NCBI RefSeq assembly: GCF_963675585.1
Contig: NZ_OY776414.1
Location: forward strand, 2,273,001 to 2,337,000
From: an uncultured Draconibacterium sp.
GTDB lineage: Bacteria > Bacteroidota > Bacteroidia > Bacteroidales > Prolixibacteraceae
Direction of reading: 5' to 3'
DNA length: 64,000 bases
The stretch's first letter is position 1, and each line of letters opens with the position of its first letter. The notes under the pieces were generated by a model. That model was not told the DNA's origin. It was given only the letters and a program-made list of their open reading frames with translations, and did not search any database. Positions 38,279-47,682 of this stretch are shown one piece after another. The translations under genes were made by a program, and so were the position numbers.

Positions 38279-39918
38279 CCTGTTTTCGACACTGGGTCAC
38301 CCAAAATTGAAAAGCTGTGCTAATTTCTTCTGTTGATCGTTAATCAGTAAAATTTGAGCCACAGATTTGCCTTTTACAGTTGCTTTTATCTGATAAATTG
38401 TTTTGGCAATTTCGATGGCTTTTTCGGGGCTTAATTTTGAGTTCAGACTTTTCAATTGCCTTTCCAATTCTTTGTAGATTTTATAGGCTACAAACGAGAT
38501 ACAAATGTGTGCTTCAATCCTTCGTTGTGCCCGGTGGTAAATTGGCCTGATTTTTAAATCAGTTTTTGATATGCGGAAAGCTTTTTCGATTTGCCACAAA
38601 TGTCCATAGTTTTCAATTATTTCATCTTTTCCCAGAAAGGCATTTGAAATGTACCCTTTTAAACCATCCCAGGCTGCATCGGCATTATATTTTGTATAGT
38701 CGATTTCAATATTTATCTCACCATCCATTTTGAGGTATTTGTTATATCCACGGTTGTTGATACTTGACTTGGTCAGCTTTCCTGTCTTTATCCGCTTTTC
38801 TAACTTTCGGAGTCCCTTTTCCCGGTTTTGGCTGTCTTTCTTAGCCCTGCTGTCAGAATAAGTTACAATTAGTTTTAACCCATCTTTTTCGATAACCGCG
38901 CTTTCCCCATTTTTCAAACTTAAAGCCAGTATCTGTTCCTGGATTTGCTTCTTTTCATTTTTGATTCGGGCACCAAGGATAAATTCATAACCTTTTTCCT
39001 GTAATTCTTCAATATTGGCATTGGACAGAAGGCCAGAATCGGCAATGATAACCAGTTGGTCCAACCTGTATTTTTCTTTGAATGCGTCCAGCACAGGTAG
39101 CATGGTGTGTCCTTCAAATTTGTTCCCCTCAAAAATGTCATAGGCAAGCGGATAGCCGTTGCGGCTCACTAAAAGCCCCAATACGATTTGCGGGTTCTGG
39201 TGTTTGCCCTCTTTGGAAAAACCTGTTTTTCTGAGAGTGTCTTCATGGTCTATTTCAAAATATAAAGTGGTTACATCATAAAATACGATGGTTACCTGCC
39301 CTCCCAGTACATGTTTTGTATGCTCATAACTAATCTGCTGCACGAGTTCCTTTTGGGTGGAATGCAGTTTGTCCATGTAACGGTAGATTTGTTGCACCGG
39401 ATATTCCAGATCATGATATTTTTCAAGATAATCGCTTGTTTTAAGCTTGCTTACCGGATAGGTTAAACGCGATAGGACAAGCTGCCTGAAAATCTGGTCG
39501 TCAATAACATTGAAGCCAACATCATCGAAAATCTTACCCAATAAAAGTTCTGTGCCAACTTCAGTGTGTGAATCGATTTGCTGAAAAACAGATTGAATTA
39601 AATTTGTTTCATCAGAAAAATCAAGTGCAGTTTGACCGCCAAAAGTTGCAATGTAATGATGGCCTTTTTCTGTTAGTTCTTTAATGGTTTTTTCATCACG
39701 GGAACTACCTATTGTTTTTATTAACTTTGATTTCCCGTTTATTTTGGCAATAACCTGTACGCTGATAACACCACTTTTATTTGGCTTTTTCCGGATAAAC
39801 ATGCCATAAAGGTATAAAAACAGCTCCTGAGTCACCCAAAAATCGCCTCGAAAAACACTTAACTAACAGACGGAATGAGAGTTATGAAATCGAAATATTT
39901 AGTTGTGTCGAAAACAGG
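38279..39918 (-). mobile_element. IS1634-family insertion sequence
   Basis: 1640 bp bounded by perfect 14-bp terminal inverted repeats: CCTGTTTTCGACAC at 38279-38292 and its reverse complement at 39905-39918. It encodes one DDE transposase on the minus strand. It is flanked by imperfect 83-bp direct repeats. IS1634 and IS1549 are reported to make unusually long, variable target duplications, which fits, although the copies have diverged. Confidence 0.85.
38297..39802 (-). CDS. IS1634-family transposase
   Basis: 501 residues from the ATG at 39802 (MFIRKKPNKSG, the usual start of this family; an earlier ATG at 39835 is less likely). The N-terminal part is followed by a DDE core: IVFYDVTTLYFE with the first Asp, IIADSGLL with the second, and LWQIEKAFRISKTDLKIRP with the Glu. 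The frame is intact to its stop (38297-38299) just inside the left inverted repeat. It is probably active or recently so. Confidence 0.93.
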   Translation of the reverse strand: MFIRKKPNKSGVISVQVIAKINGKSKLIKTIGSSRDEKTIKELTEKGHHYIATFGGQTALDFSDETNLIQSVFQQIDSHTEVGTELLLGKIFDDVGFNVIDDQIFRQLVLSRLTYPVSKLKTSDYLEKYHDLEYPVQQIYRYMDKLHSTQKELVQQISYEHTKHVLGGQVTIVFYDVTTLYFEIDHEDTLRKTGFSKEGKHQNPQIVLGLLVSRNGYPLAYDIFEGNKFEGHTMLPVLDAFKEKYRLDQLVIIADSGLLSNANIEELQEKGYEFILGARIKNEKKQIQEQILALSLKNGESAVIEKDGLKLIVTYSDSRAKKDSQNREKGLRKLEKRIKTGKLTKSSINNRGYNKYLKMDGEINIEIDYTKYNADAAWDGLKGYISNAFLGKDEIIENYGHLWQIEKAFRISKTDLKIRPIYHRAQRRIEAHICISFVAYKIYKELERQLKSLNSKLSPEKAIEIAKTIYQIKATVKGKSVAQILLINDQQKKLAQLFNFG

Positions 39919-40001
39919 TGAAAATTCGGTTGGATAATTACCAAAATACTGATTCCTTTTTAGTGTATCTTTGGTCTGTAAACAGAAAATCCGATCCTTT
40001 T
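39919..40001. repeat. right copy of the 83-bp direct repeat
   Basis: Starts directly after the right terminal inverted repeat. It repeats the ENSVG-stop coding end of the gene left of the IS and continues into a complete terminator hairpin. It is the unbroken version of the target sequence on this side. Confidence 0.75.
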
Positions 40002-40026
40002 TTCCGTTGGTAGAAAAGGATCGGAT
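39989..40026. terminator. bidirectional terminator
   Basis: ATCCGATCCTTTT at 39989-40001 pairs with AAAAGGATCGGAT at 40014-40026; loop 12 bases. T-rich on both outer sides. It ends the minus-strand LysM gene and, before the IS inserted, probably the plus-strand operon ending at 38214. Confidence 0.85.
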
Positions 40027-40048
40027 CTTTGTTATGATGTATTGTAAA

Positions 40049-42460
40049 CTATCTTTCCGCAGTTAAACGAGGCTGCCCTTTAATTCCGGTACGCTTCACT
40101 TTGTAATCCTGTGTATAAGAAATTACCGACACTCCCTGATTCATATAACCTCCAAAACGTGTCATTTTCTCAAAATGATAATTGCCTTGCACCTGATTTA
40201 AATGCAAATAAGGTAAACAATCAGCAAAGTTGTTACCAAAAGCAGTTAATGCATTTATAAAATACATGGTAACATCGTAACCCTGAGCACCAAAATTACT
40301 TGGTTCGGTGCCAAAATTCAATTTAAATTTTTCAATAAAATCAATGGTCGAAGGAATTGTGTAATCGATCCAGTAAGGCGCAATGAATTTTAGTTTTAGG
40401 TTGTGATAATGATCGACCTGAATACTGCTATAATTTGGGAAACGATTGGTACCGATCAGCGTAATTGAAAATTCGTCGGCCAAATTATTAACGTTAGAAA
40501 TGGCTACACTCAACTCGCCTTCGTTTGATGATGGAATGTACACCACATTTTCTTTGTTTTTCGACATGATCCGTCGTAAACCAAATGAGCCTTCATTTTC
40601 AAAATCGTAAATGGTAAAATTCACTCCCCTGGTATCACTCATAAAACCTGAGTTTACAAACTTCTCCCGAAACAATTCAACCAATCTTCCTTCCGGAGTA
40701 CCGGCATAATCTTTCGTTTTTACAACAATAAAGTTACTGTTGTAATATTCCTCTGCAACCAGTTCGGCAGTTTGTTCTGCCAGGTACTCGCGCGATGGAT
40801 TTACCTGATAATAATTGGCGTTGTGGTTGGTTATTGCAGATTGCGAAGCCAGTGGAGACACAATTGGTATCCGGTTTTTAGCTGCAATTTGAGCTACCTC
40901 GTTTTGTACACTTTCGTAGATAGGACCAATAATTAAATCGCTTGCCAAAAACTCGTTGGTTACAATGTACTGTCTGATAGAATCGGCATTACGTTGCGTA
41001 TCAAAAACACTTAAATGAATTTTTACGCCATCATTTCTAAGTGAATCAATGGCTAAAAGTACACCCTCATAAAATTCCACAAAATTTTCGCTTCCGCCAT
41101 AAAACTGCTTAAACAGTTCTTTTCGCTCTTCCATTTCAATGGTAGTGTCTTGCGCAATCTCCACCTCTTCATCGGTAAAAAGCGCCATTGTATCGATAAC
41201 TAAATCTTCACGGTTTAAGGTATCGTTTGCTTCTAAAAACAAGGGTAAGAACAAAACAACGTTGTACGTTTCATCAATAAACATTCCTGTGCGATCGGGC
41301 AAACAGTTTTGTGGCACTTCAACCGGAAGTTCAACCTTGTAAAACTCTTCCACCAAACGAGCCGAATCTGCTTTATTGTTCTCCACTATTTTCACAAAAA
41401 CCTCATCCGGCTGCTCGGGAATAAGAATAGTCTCTCCGTAAACCAGGTTACGTTGTTCAAGCACCGGATTGTATTTTTTTATGTCAGCAATACTTAAATC
41501 GTATGTTTTCGAAAGGCCGTACAAAGTTTCACCTTTTTCAACCAGGTGTTTTTTAAATGCCGCTTCGTTAACCGGTTTAGCAACTGTTTTTTCGATTTCG
41601 GTGACCGGAATTTTAATAACCGCTCCTGCCGGGAATCCCGTGTTTAGAATTGGATTTAACCTTTTTAGTTCATCCTCAGAAACACCATATTTCCGTGTGA
41701 TTCCCCACATGGTTTGCCCCGACTCAATAATGTGCTCAAAATAATTCCCATTTACATCCTTCTCAACCGGAACAGGTTGAGCTTCAACAACAGCTACAGC
41801 GCTTTGTGGAATATAAATCGTCATTCCGGCTTTCAAATTCCGCGCTTCCGGATTTTTTACAAGAATAGCACTTTCACTTACTTTGTATCTCCTGGAAAGT
41901 CCGTAAAGAGTTTCGCCTGAAGCAACCTGATGCGTAATAAATGATTCATTTGAAATTGCGGTTTCGGAAGGTTTTGATTCGACCACTGCTGGCACTGCAA
42001 CTTCATTCCAAAAGGGTATTTTTACCCGAATACCCTTCTTGTATTTTCGAATTCGCTGGTTGTATTCATACAGTTCTTCAACAGTAATTCCATACTGTTT
42101 TGCGATAAAATAAGGAGTTTCTTGTTTCGATTCGATTTTGTGCGTTTTAAAACCATCGGGAGCTCCCTTGCTTGCAACCTGATCCTGAAGAACAGTAACT
42201 CCCTCTGTGTATGGAATTTTTACAACATCACCAATACTCAGTCCTTTTGAAACCGAAGGATTATAAATGTTTATCACGGCCTGATCGACCTTGTATTTTT
42301 TTGAAATAGAATAAATAGTTTCTCCGGTGCGCACCTGATGTGAAATAAATTTTTCACCTTTAACAACAACTATCTCGTCTTTTCGTAAATCCTGCGAAAA
42401 AGTTTGTTCAGTAAAAAATATAAAAAAGGAGAAAACAAATGTGGCTAGCAAAATCCTCAT
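40049..42460 (-). CDS. LysM-repeat protein fused to a periplasmic-binding-like domain
   Basis: 803 residues from the ATG at 42460 (signal peptide with FTEQTFSQ; an earlier start is less likely). Five or six LysM repeats, each like HQVRTGETIYSISKKYKV (about residues 40, 105, 175, 245 and 310), bind peptidoglycan. The C-terminal half (about 385-790) resembles type I periplasmic ligand-binding proteins (Leu/Ile/Val-binding), with SVFDTQRNADSIR and GAQGYDVTMYFINAL. Such LysM/receptor fusions are common in Bacteroidota, with unknown ligand. It is divergent from guaA. Confidence 0.87.
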   Translation of the reverse strand: MRILLATFVFSFFIFFTEQTFSQDLRKDEIVVVKGEKFISHQVRTGETIYSISKKYKVDQAVINIYNPSVSKGLSIGDVVKIPYTEGVTVLQDQVASKGAPDGFKTHKIESKQETPYFIAKQYGITVEELYEYNQRIRKYKKGIRVKIPFWNEVAVPAVVESKPSETAISNESFITHQVASGETLYGLSRRYKVSESAILVKNPEARNLKAGMTIYIPQSAVAVVEAQPVPVEKDVNGNYFEHIIESGQTMWGITRKYGVSEDELKRLNPILNTGFPAGAVIKIPVTEIEKTVAKPVNEAAFKKHLVEKGETLYGLSKTYDLSIADIKKYNPVLEQRNLVYGETILIPEQPDEVFVKIVENNKADSARLVEEFYKVELPVEVPQNCLPDRTGMFIDETYNVVLFLPLFLEANDTLNREDLVIDTMALFTDEEVEIAQDTTIEMEERKELFKQFYGGSENFVEFYEGVLLAIDSLRNDGVKIHLSVFDTQRNADSIRQYIVTNEFLASDLIIGPIYESVQNEVAQIAAKNRIPIVSPLASQSAITNHNANYYQVNPSREYLAEQTAELVAEEYYNSNFIVVKTKDYAGTPEGRLVELFREKFVNSGFMSDTRGVNFTIYDFENEGSFGLRRIMSKNKENVVYIPSSNEGELSVAISNVNNLADEFSITLIGTNRFPNYSSIQVDHYHNLKLKFIAPYWIDYTIPSTIDFIEKFKLNFGTEPSNFGAQGYDVTMYFINALTAFGNNFADCLPYLHLNQVQGNYHFEKMTRFGGYMNQGVSVISYTQDYKVKRTGIKGQPRLTAER

Positions 42461-42642
42461 TAAAATTTCAGTTTTAAAAATTTCGTTCAAATTTAACAAA
42501 TATAGAGCATCACATAAATTTAAACGTGCGCAAAGGGAATAAATTTTATTCTTTTAACCAAGATAAGCCGGGTTGCATTGCTATCTTGTTAACAAGTCGT
42601 CTAATTTCATACACAATTGCTTAGGTTTTGAGACTATATTTT

Positions 42643-42650
42643 TACTTTTG
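42643..42650 (+). promoter_or_regulatory. candidate -7 box for guaA
   Basis: TACTTTTG matches the Bacteroidota -7 consensus TAnnTTTG, 28 bases before the guaA ATG. No clear -33 TTTG at the usual distance. Confidence 0.3.
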
Positions 42651-42677
42651 TGGTTTCAATATATAAAGTTAAATTTC

Positions 42678-44207
42678 ATGCAGGAAAAGATTTTAATTCT
42701 TGATTTTGGTTCTCAGTACACCCAGTTAATTGGGAGGAAGATTCGTGAGTTGAATGTGTATTGTGAGATCCATCCATACAACCATTATCCGGAAATCGAT
42801 GAGTCGGTAAAAGGAGTAGTACTTTCTGGAAGTCCTTATTCGGTGCGCGATACAGATGCACCACGACCAGACCTGTCGAAAATAAAAGGATCGCTTCCTG
42901 TTCTTGGAATTTGTTACGGAGCGCAATATTTAGCGCATTTTTACGGAGGTGAAGTTGCTCCTTCGAATACACGTGAGTATGGACGTGCTAATCTTGGTTT
43001 TATTGATCACGACAATATTCTGTTTAAAGATATTAGTTTGCATACACAAGTGTGGATGTCGCATGGAGATACGATTGTTACTTTGCCCAAAAATTACAAA
43101 GTAATTGCGTCAACTGAAGATGTAAACTTTGCAGCCTATAAAGTTGACGATGAACAGACCTGGGCCATTCAGTTTCATCCCGAAGTTTATCACACCACAG
43201 AAGGAAAACAGTTGTTGGAAAACTTTGTGTCGGAAATTTGTAAATGTGACCAAAACTGGACTCCTGACTCATTTGTAGAGAGTACTGTTAGCGGATTAAA
43301 AGCACAGTTGGGTAACGACAAAGTAGTGCTTGGTCTTTCGGGAGGAGTTGATTCATCGGTTGCCGGTGTTCTTTTAAACAAAGCAATTGGAAAAAATCTG
43401 ACATGTATTTTTGTTGACAATGGACTGCTTCGTAAAAACGAGTTTGAAGAAGTTTTGCACTCATACAAAGACATGGGTTTAAATGTAATTGGAGTTGATG
43501 CTCGTCAGAAATTCTGGAATGATTTGGCCGGAGTAACAGATCCGGAACAAAAACGCAAAATAATTGGACGGAACTTTATTGAGGTTTTTGATGAAGAAGC
43601 GCACAAAATACAAGATGTAAAATGGTTGGCACAAGGAACCATTTACCCCGATGTAATTGAATCGGTATCGGTAAACGGACCATCAGCTACCATTAAATCG
43701 CACCACAACGTGGGTGGTCTTCCTGAAAAAATGAACCTAAAAGTTGTTGAGCCTTTGAAACTACTTTTTAAAGACGAAGTACGCCGGGTAGGTAAAGCAA
43801 TGAACATTAAACAAGAACTTTTAGGTCGTCATCCGTTCCCTGGTCCTGGTCTTGGAATCAGAATATTGGGAGATGTTACACAGGAAAAAGTGACCATGCT
43901 TCAGGAGGCCGATGCGATATTTATTAAAGGTCTCAAAAGCTGGGGATTGTACAACGATGTATGGCAGGCAGGTGTAATGCTGCTGCCTGTTCAGTCGGTT
44001 GGTGTTATGGGCGATGAACGGACGTATGAAAATACCGTTGCTTTGCGCGCTGTTGCTTCTACAGATGGTATGACAGCAGACTGGGTACATCTTCCATATG
44101 ACTTTTTAGCTAAGATGTCGAACGAAATTATAAACAAAGTACGTGGCATAAATCGTGTTGTGTACGATATTAGCTCAAAACCACCTGCAACAATTGAGTG
44201 GGAATAG
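42678..44207 (+). CDS. guaA: GMP synthase (glutamine-hydrolysing)
   Basis: 509 residues from the ATG at 42678. Class I glutaminase domain with [29 protein letters not shown] (nucleophile Cys) and QFHPEV; then the ATP-pyrophosphatase domain with P-loop [13 protein letters not shown] and the dimerisation end [17 protein letters not shown]. It converts XMP to GMP in the cytosol. Full length for the family. Confidence 0.98.
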   Translation: MQEKILILDFGSQYTQLIGRKIRELNVYCEIHPYNHYPEIDESVKGVVLSGSPYSVRDTDAPRPDLSKIKGSLPVLGICYGAQYLAHFYGGEVAPSNTREYGRANLGFIDHDNILFKDISLHTQVWMSHGDTIVTLPKNYKVIASTEDVNFAAYKVDDEQTWAIQFHPEVYHTTEGKQLLENFVSEICKCDQNWTPDSFVESTVSGLKAQLGNDKVVLGLSGGVDSSVAGVLLNKAIGKNLTCIFVDNGLLRKNEFEEVLHSYKDMGLNVIGVDARQKFWNDLAGVTDPEQKRKIIGRNFIEVFDEEAHKIQDVKWLAQGTIYPDVIESVSVNGPSATIKSHHNVGGLPEKMNLKVVEPLKLLFKDEVRRVGKAMNIKQELLGRHPFPGPGLGIRILGDVTQEKVTMLQEADAIFIKGLKSWGLYNDVWQAGVMLLPVQSVGVMGDERTYENTVALRAVASTDGMTADWVHLPYDFLAKMSNEIINKVRGINRVVYDISSKPPATIEWE

Positions 44208-44301
44208 TTGTTAGGGTATCAGACAGTAATTGACAGACTATTCAGATGAATACTCCGTTTATTTTATAATGATTAAAGCAGAAAGCATGCATAATTTAGT
44301 A

Positions 44302-45627
44302 ATGAAGAAAACTCAAAAACTTGGTATTTATCTGATTCTGGCAATTCTATTGGTTTCATCAGCAAATTTTGCTGTTGCTCAAAACCAGGAAGCTGTTCAA
44401 AAAAACCAACTGAAATTCGCACGTCTTTTACGCTTGGTTGACAGTTATTATGTTGATACAGCCAATATCGATAAACTGACGGAAGATGCGATTACGAACC
44501 TTTTGAGCGAATTAGATCCTCACTCTACTTATATTTCGAAAGAGGAAGTTGACAAAATGAATGAACCTTTAAAAGGCAACTTTGAAGGGATTGGAATTTC
44601 GTTTAATATTTTCAAAGATACACTACTGGTTACAACAACAATCTCGGGCGGCCCATCTGAAAAGGTAGGCTTAAGGGCAGGTGACAGAATTGTAGAAGTG
44701 GATGGTAAAAACATTGCAGGGACCGGATTAAAAAACTCCGATGTTTTTGATTTGTTACGAGGCGACAAAGGAACTCAGGTAGATTTAAAAATACTCCGCA
44801 AAGGAATGCCTGAATTATTGGACTTTTCAATCATTCGCGATAAAATACCGATTTTTAGTTTAGATGCTTCTTATATGCTTGATGAAAGTACCGGATACAT
44901 TAAACTGAACAAATTCTCGGCAACAACAAACGATGAATTTGAAGCAGCCATGAGCGAACTAAAACAAGAAGGTGTTAAAAATCTTGTCTTGGATCTTCGT
45001 GGAAATGGCGGTGGCTATTTAAAAACGGCTATCGAAATTGCTGATCAGTTTTTAGACGATAATAAACTGGTGGTTTATACAAGTGGCACGAACGATTCGA
45101 AACGGGATTACAAAGCCAGTGGGAAAGGGATGTTTGAAGCAGGTAATTTGGTAGTTTTGGTTGATGAAGGTTCGGCGTCGGCTAGTGAAATTGTTTCGGG
45201 AGCCATTCAGGACTGGGATCGCGGAATTATCATTGGTCGTCGTTCTTTTGGTAAAGGATTGGTGCAAAAGCCTTTTTTCTTGACTGATGGTTCAATGGTT
45301 CGTTTAACAACTGCGCATTATTATACGCCAAGTGGACGATGCATTCAAAAACCCTATGACGAAGGTGTTAGTGAATACCGAAAAGAACAATATTCACGTC
45401 TGGAAAATGGTGAAATGTTTAGTGCTGACAGTGTTCATTTTGATGAATCGAGAAAGCACAAAACACTTGTAAATGGCCGCGATGTTTATGGAGGTGGTGG
45501 TGTTATGCCTGATATATTTATTCCCATGGATACTTCTCATCACTATCAATACATCAATAAACTACGCAGAAAACAAATTACCTATAATTTTGTGCTGGAT
45601 TACGTTGATAAAACAGGACGGATATAA
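44302..45627 (+). CDS. S41 C-terminal-processing peptidase, truncated by frameshift
   Basis: 441 residues from the ATG at 44302, chosen for its signal peptide. PDZ domain with PSEKVGLRAGDRIVEVDG (about 105-190) and S41 catalytic domain with Ser in GSASASEI and Lys in RRSFGKGLVQ. The frame ends YVDKTGRI-stop at 45627. The C-terminal part of the family continues in another frame (45612-45920) and reads NRTDIKNKYPKFEDF, so one missing A in the AAAA run at 45610-45613 would restore a 539-residue protein. The catalytic residues are in the intact part. Confidence 0.9.
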   Translation: MKKTQKLGIYLILAILLVSSANFAVAQNQEAVQKNQLKFARLLRLVDSYYVDTANIDKLTEDAITNLLSELDPHSTYISKEEVDKMNEPLKGNFEGIGISFNIFKDTLLVTTTISGGPSEKVGLRAGDRIVEVDGKNIAGTGLKNSDVFDLLRGDKGTQVDLKILRKGMPELLDFSIIRDKIPIFSLDASYMLDESTGYIKLNKFSATTNDEFEAAMSELKQEGVKNLVLDLRGNGGGYLKTAIEIADQFLDDNKLVVYTSGTNDSKRDYKASGKGMFEAGNLVVLVDEGSASASEIVSGAIQDWDRGIIIGRRSFGKGLVQKPFFLTDGSMVRLTTAHYYTPSGRCIQKPYDEGVSEYRKEQYSRLENGEMFSADSVHFDESRKHKTLVNGRDVYGGGGVMPDIFIPMDTSHHYQYINKLRRKQITYNFVLDYVDKTGRI

Positions 45628-45671
45628 AAAACAAATATCCAAAATTTGAAGATTTCAATTCGAAATTTGAG

Positions 45672-45920
45672 ATGAGTGATGAAGATGTTGATATTATTGT
45701 AGCCAATGGCGAAAAAGAAGGGATTGAGAAAGATGATGAGAGTCTGGCTTTTACATTGGATAACTTAAAACGTGAATTAAAAGCATACGTAGCTCGCGAT
45801 TTGTACACCAGAAATGATTTTTACAGGGTGTATTATACAGGTGACGACGGCATACAAAAAGCTTTGGAAGTAATAGAGAACCAAAAAAAATACAATAATT
45901 TATTGGTTTCAACTGAATAA
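45672..45920 (+). CDS. C-terminal fragment of the S41 peptidase
   Basis: 82 residues from an internal ATG. It contains LKRELKAYVARDLYTRNDFYR and ALEVIENQKKY, the usual tail of Bacteroidota S41 peptidases. Open in this frame from about 45612, without a start that would make it a real separate gene. It is best read as the shifted end of the gene at 44302 rather than as a new protein. Confidence 0.75.
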   Translation: MSDEDVDIIVANGEKEGIEKDDESLAFTLDNLKRELKAYVARDLYTRNDFYRVYYTGDDGIQKALEVIENQKKYNNLLVSTE

Positions 45921-45925
45921 AAAAT

Positions 45926-46537
45926 ATGACAGATTTTATTCTGGAATGGCTCTTAAACAACAAGATTGAGTTGTTGGGAGCCATTCTTGGTATAGTATAC
46001 ATTGTATTCTCCATTCGGCAAAATATTCTTACCTGGCCAACCGGATTAGTAACTTCGGCAATTTATGTAGCTGTATTCTTTAATGCCAGATTATATGCTG
46101 ATATGGGATTACAAGTGTATTACGTTGCCATTAGTATTTATGGATGGTATTTTTGGATTAAAGGAAAAAAACCACAAAACACCACTCAGGTTCCTGTTAA
46201 GAATACTCCGGGACTACTTTGGATCAAACTAACTTTTGTATCAGTGGTTTTATACACCATTCTTTTATACATACTGTTAAACTGGACCAATTCCGATGTT
46301 CCTTATATGGATTCTTTAACTACGGCATTGAGTATTGTTGCAACCTGGATGCTTGCAAAAAAATATATAGAACACTGGCTTTTATGGATTTTTATCGATG
46401 CATTTTCTGCCGGATTATACATTTACAAAGGATTGTGGCCTACGGTTGTACTTTTTATAATTTATACTATTATGGCGGTGCTGGGTTATATCGAATGGAA
46501 AAAGGATTTGCAGCACATCAGAAAAGAAGCTATTTAA
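45926..46537 (+). CDS. pnuC: nicotinamide riboside/NMN-type transporter
   Basis: 203 residues with seven or so membrane helices and the PnuC features: SIRQNILTWPTGLVTSAIYVAVF, GLQVYYVAISIYGWYFWIKG, and a C-terminal YIEWKKDLQ. It takes up an NAD precursor through the inner membrane. It starts 5 bases after the S41 tail and is likely cotranscribed with it. Confidence 0.92.
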   Translation: MTDFILEWLLNNKIELLGAILGIVYIVFSIRQNILTWPTGLVTSAIYVAVFFNARLYADMGLQVYYVAISIYGWYFWIKGKKPQNTTQVPVKNTPGLLWIKLTFVSVVLYTILLYILLNWTNSDVPYMDSLTTALSIVATWMLAKKYIEHWLLWIFIDAFSAGLYIYKGLWPTVVLFIIYTIMAVLGYIEWKKDLQHIRKEAI

Positions 46538-46712
46538 TAAACACTTTGCTTCATGTTACATCTTTTTTGTCGCTTTCTCATTAGGGCATAAAACAAAGCT
46601 TAAAACGTAAATAAACACTCATGTTGTATCAATATTAATACATGAAGTTAAATAAAATCTCAACAAGATTGGAATTCAAACGTTTTAAAGTAGATAATAC
46701 CCGGAATCTATT

Positions 46713-46720
46713 TAGTTTTG
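46713..46720 (+). promoter_or_regulatory. candidate -7 box for cysE
   Basis: TAGTTTTG fits TAnnTTTG, 18 bases before the cysE ATG; no clear -33 partner. Confidence 0.35.
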
Positions 46721-46738
46721 TAAAACATTTCAAATAAA

Positions 46739-47665
46739 ATGACAACAAAAGAATTTGATCATAAAATAAAAAGTACGATTCTAAAGCTTAGTGAGCCTGA
46801 ATCGTATAAACAACTTTGTCATGAACATCGTCAGGGAGAACCTTTACCTTCGATAAAAAATTTAACTAAGGTTATTAATCTTGTTCGCGAAATTCTTTTT
46901 CCCGGTTATTTCGGAAATACCACTCTGCGTGGGGGTACAACTGAACATTACATGGGAGTTTACATCGATGAACTATATGATTTATTGAGCGAAGAGGTAC
47001 TAGCCGGCATGTGCTTTGAATGTGAAGATGAATCGCCAAATAAGGTATCGAACCATACCGAAAAAGCGAAATTAATTGCGGTAGAATTTATCGAATTTCT
47101 TCCTGAAATAAGAAGAATATTAGGGACAGATGTTGAAGCAACGTTTTTGAATGATCCGGCTGCAAAAAACTTTGGCGAAGTAATTTTTAGTTATCCTGGA
47201 ATCAGGGCGATTATGAATTATCGGGTGGCACACAAATTACAGCAACTTGAAGTTCCGTTGATTCCTCGTTTTATTGCCGAGATGGCACATAGCGAAACCG
47301 GTATTGATATTCATCCACGTGCTCAAATCGGTGAACAATTTACAATTGATCACGGAACAGGCGTGGTAATTGGTTCAACAGCAATTATTGGTAACAATGT
47401 AAAAATATATCAGGGGGTTACGCTTGGTGCCAAAAGTTTCCCTCTCGACGACAACGGTAATCCAATTAAAGGAATTCCACGCCACCCTATTCTGGAAGAC
47501 GATGTAGTCATCTATGCAGGTGCTACCATTCTGGGCAGAGTAACTATTGGGAAAGGTTCTGTAATTGGAGGAAACGTTTGGGTTACAAACAGCCTTCCAC
47601 CAAATTCTCGGGTAGTACAAAAGAGACCAAGAGATATTCCATTTATTGACGGCGCAGGTATTTAA
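46739..47665 (+). CDS. cysE: serine O-acetyltransferase
   Basis: 308 residues. An N-terminal helical region (about 1-170) and a left-handed beta-helix with hexapeptide repeats: GIDIHPRAQIGEQFTIDHG, GVVIGSTAIIGNN, VTLGAKSF, PILEDDVVIYAGATILG, and an end PRDIPFIDGAGI. It makes O-acetylserine from serine and acetyl-CoA for cysteine synthesis. It is single, with a methyltransferase gene 17 bases downstream that probably shares its transcript. Confidence 0.94.
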   Translation: MTTKEFDHKIKSTILKLSEPESYKQLCHEHRQGEPLPSIKNLTKVINLVREILFPGYFGNTTLRGGTTEHYMGVYIDELYDLLSEEVLAGMCFECEDESPNKVSNHTEKAKLIAVEFIEFLPEIRRILGTDVEATFLNDPAAKNFGEVIFSYPGIRAIMNYRVAHKLQQLEVPLIPRFIAEMAHSETGIDIHPRAQIGEQFTIDHGTGVVIGSTAIIGNNVKIYQGVTLGAKSFPLDDNGNPIKGIPRHPILEDDVVIYAGATILGRVTIGKGSVIGGNVWVTNSLPPNSRVVQKRPRDIPFIDGAGI

Positions 47666-47682
47666 CAAAAAACAAAACTGAC

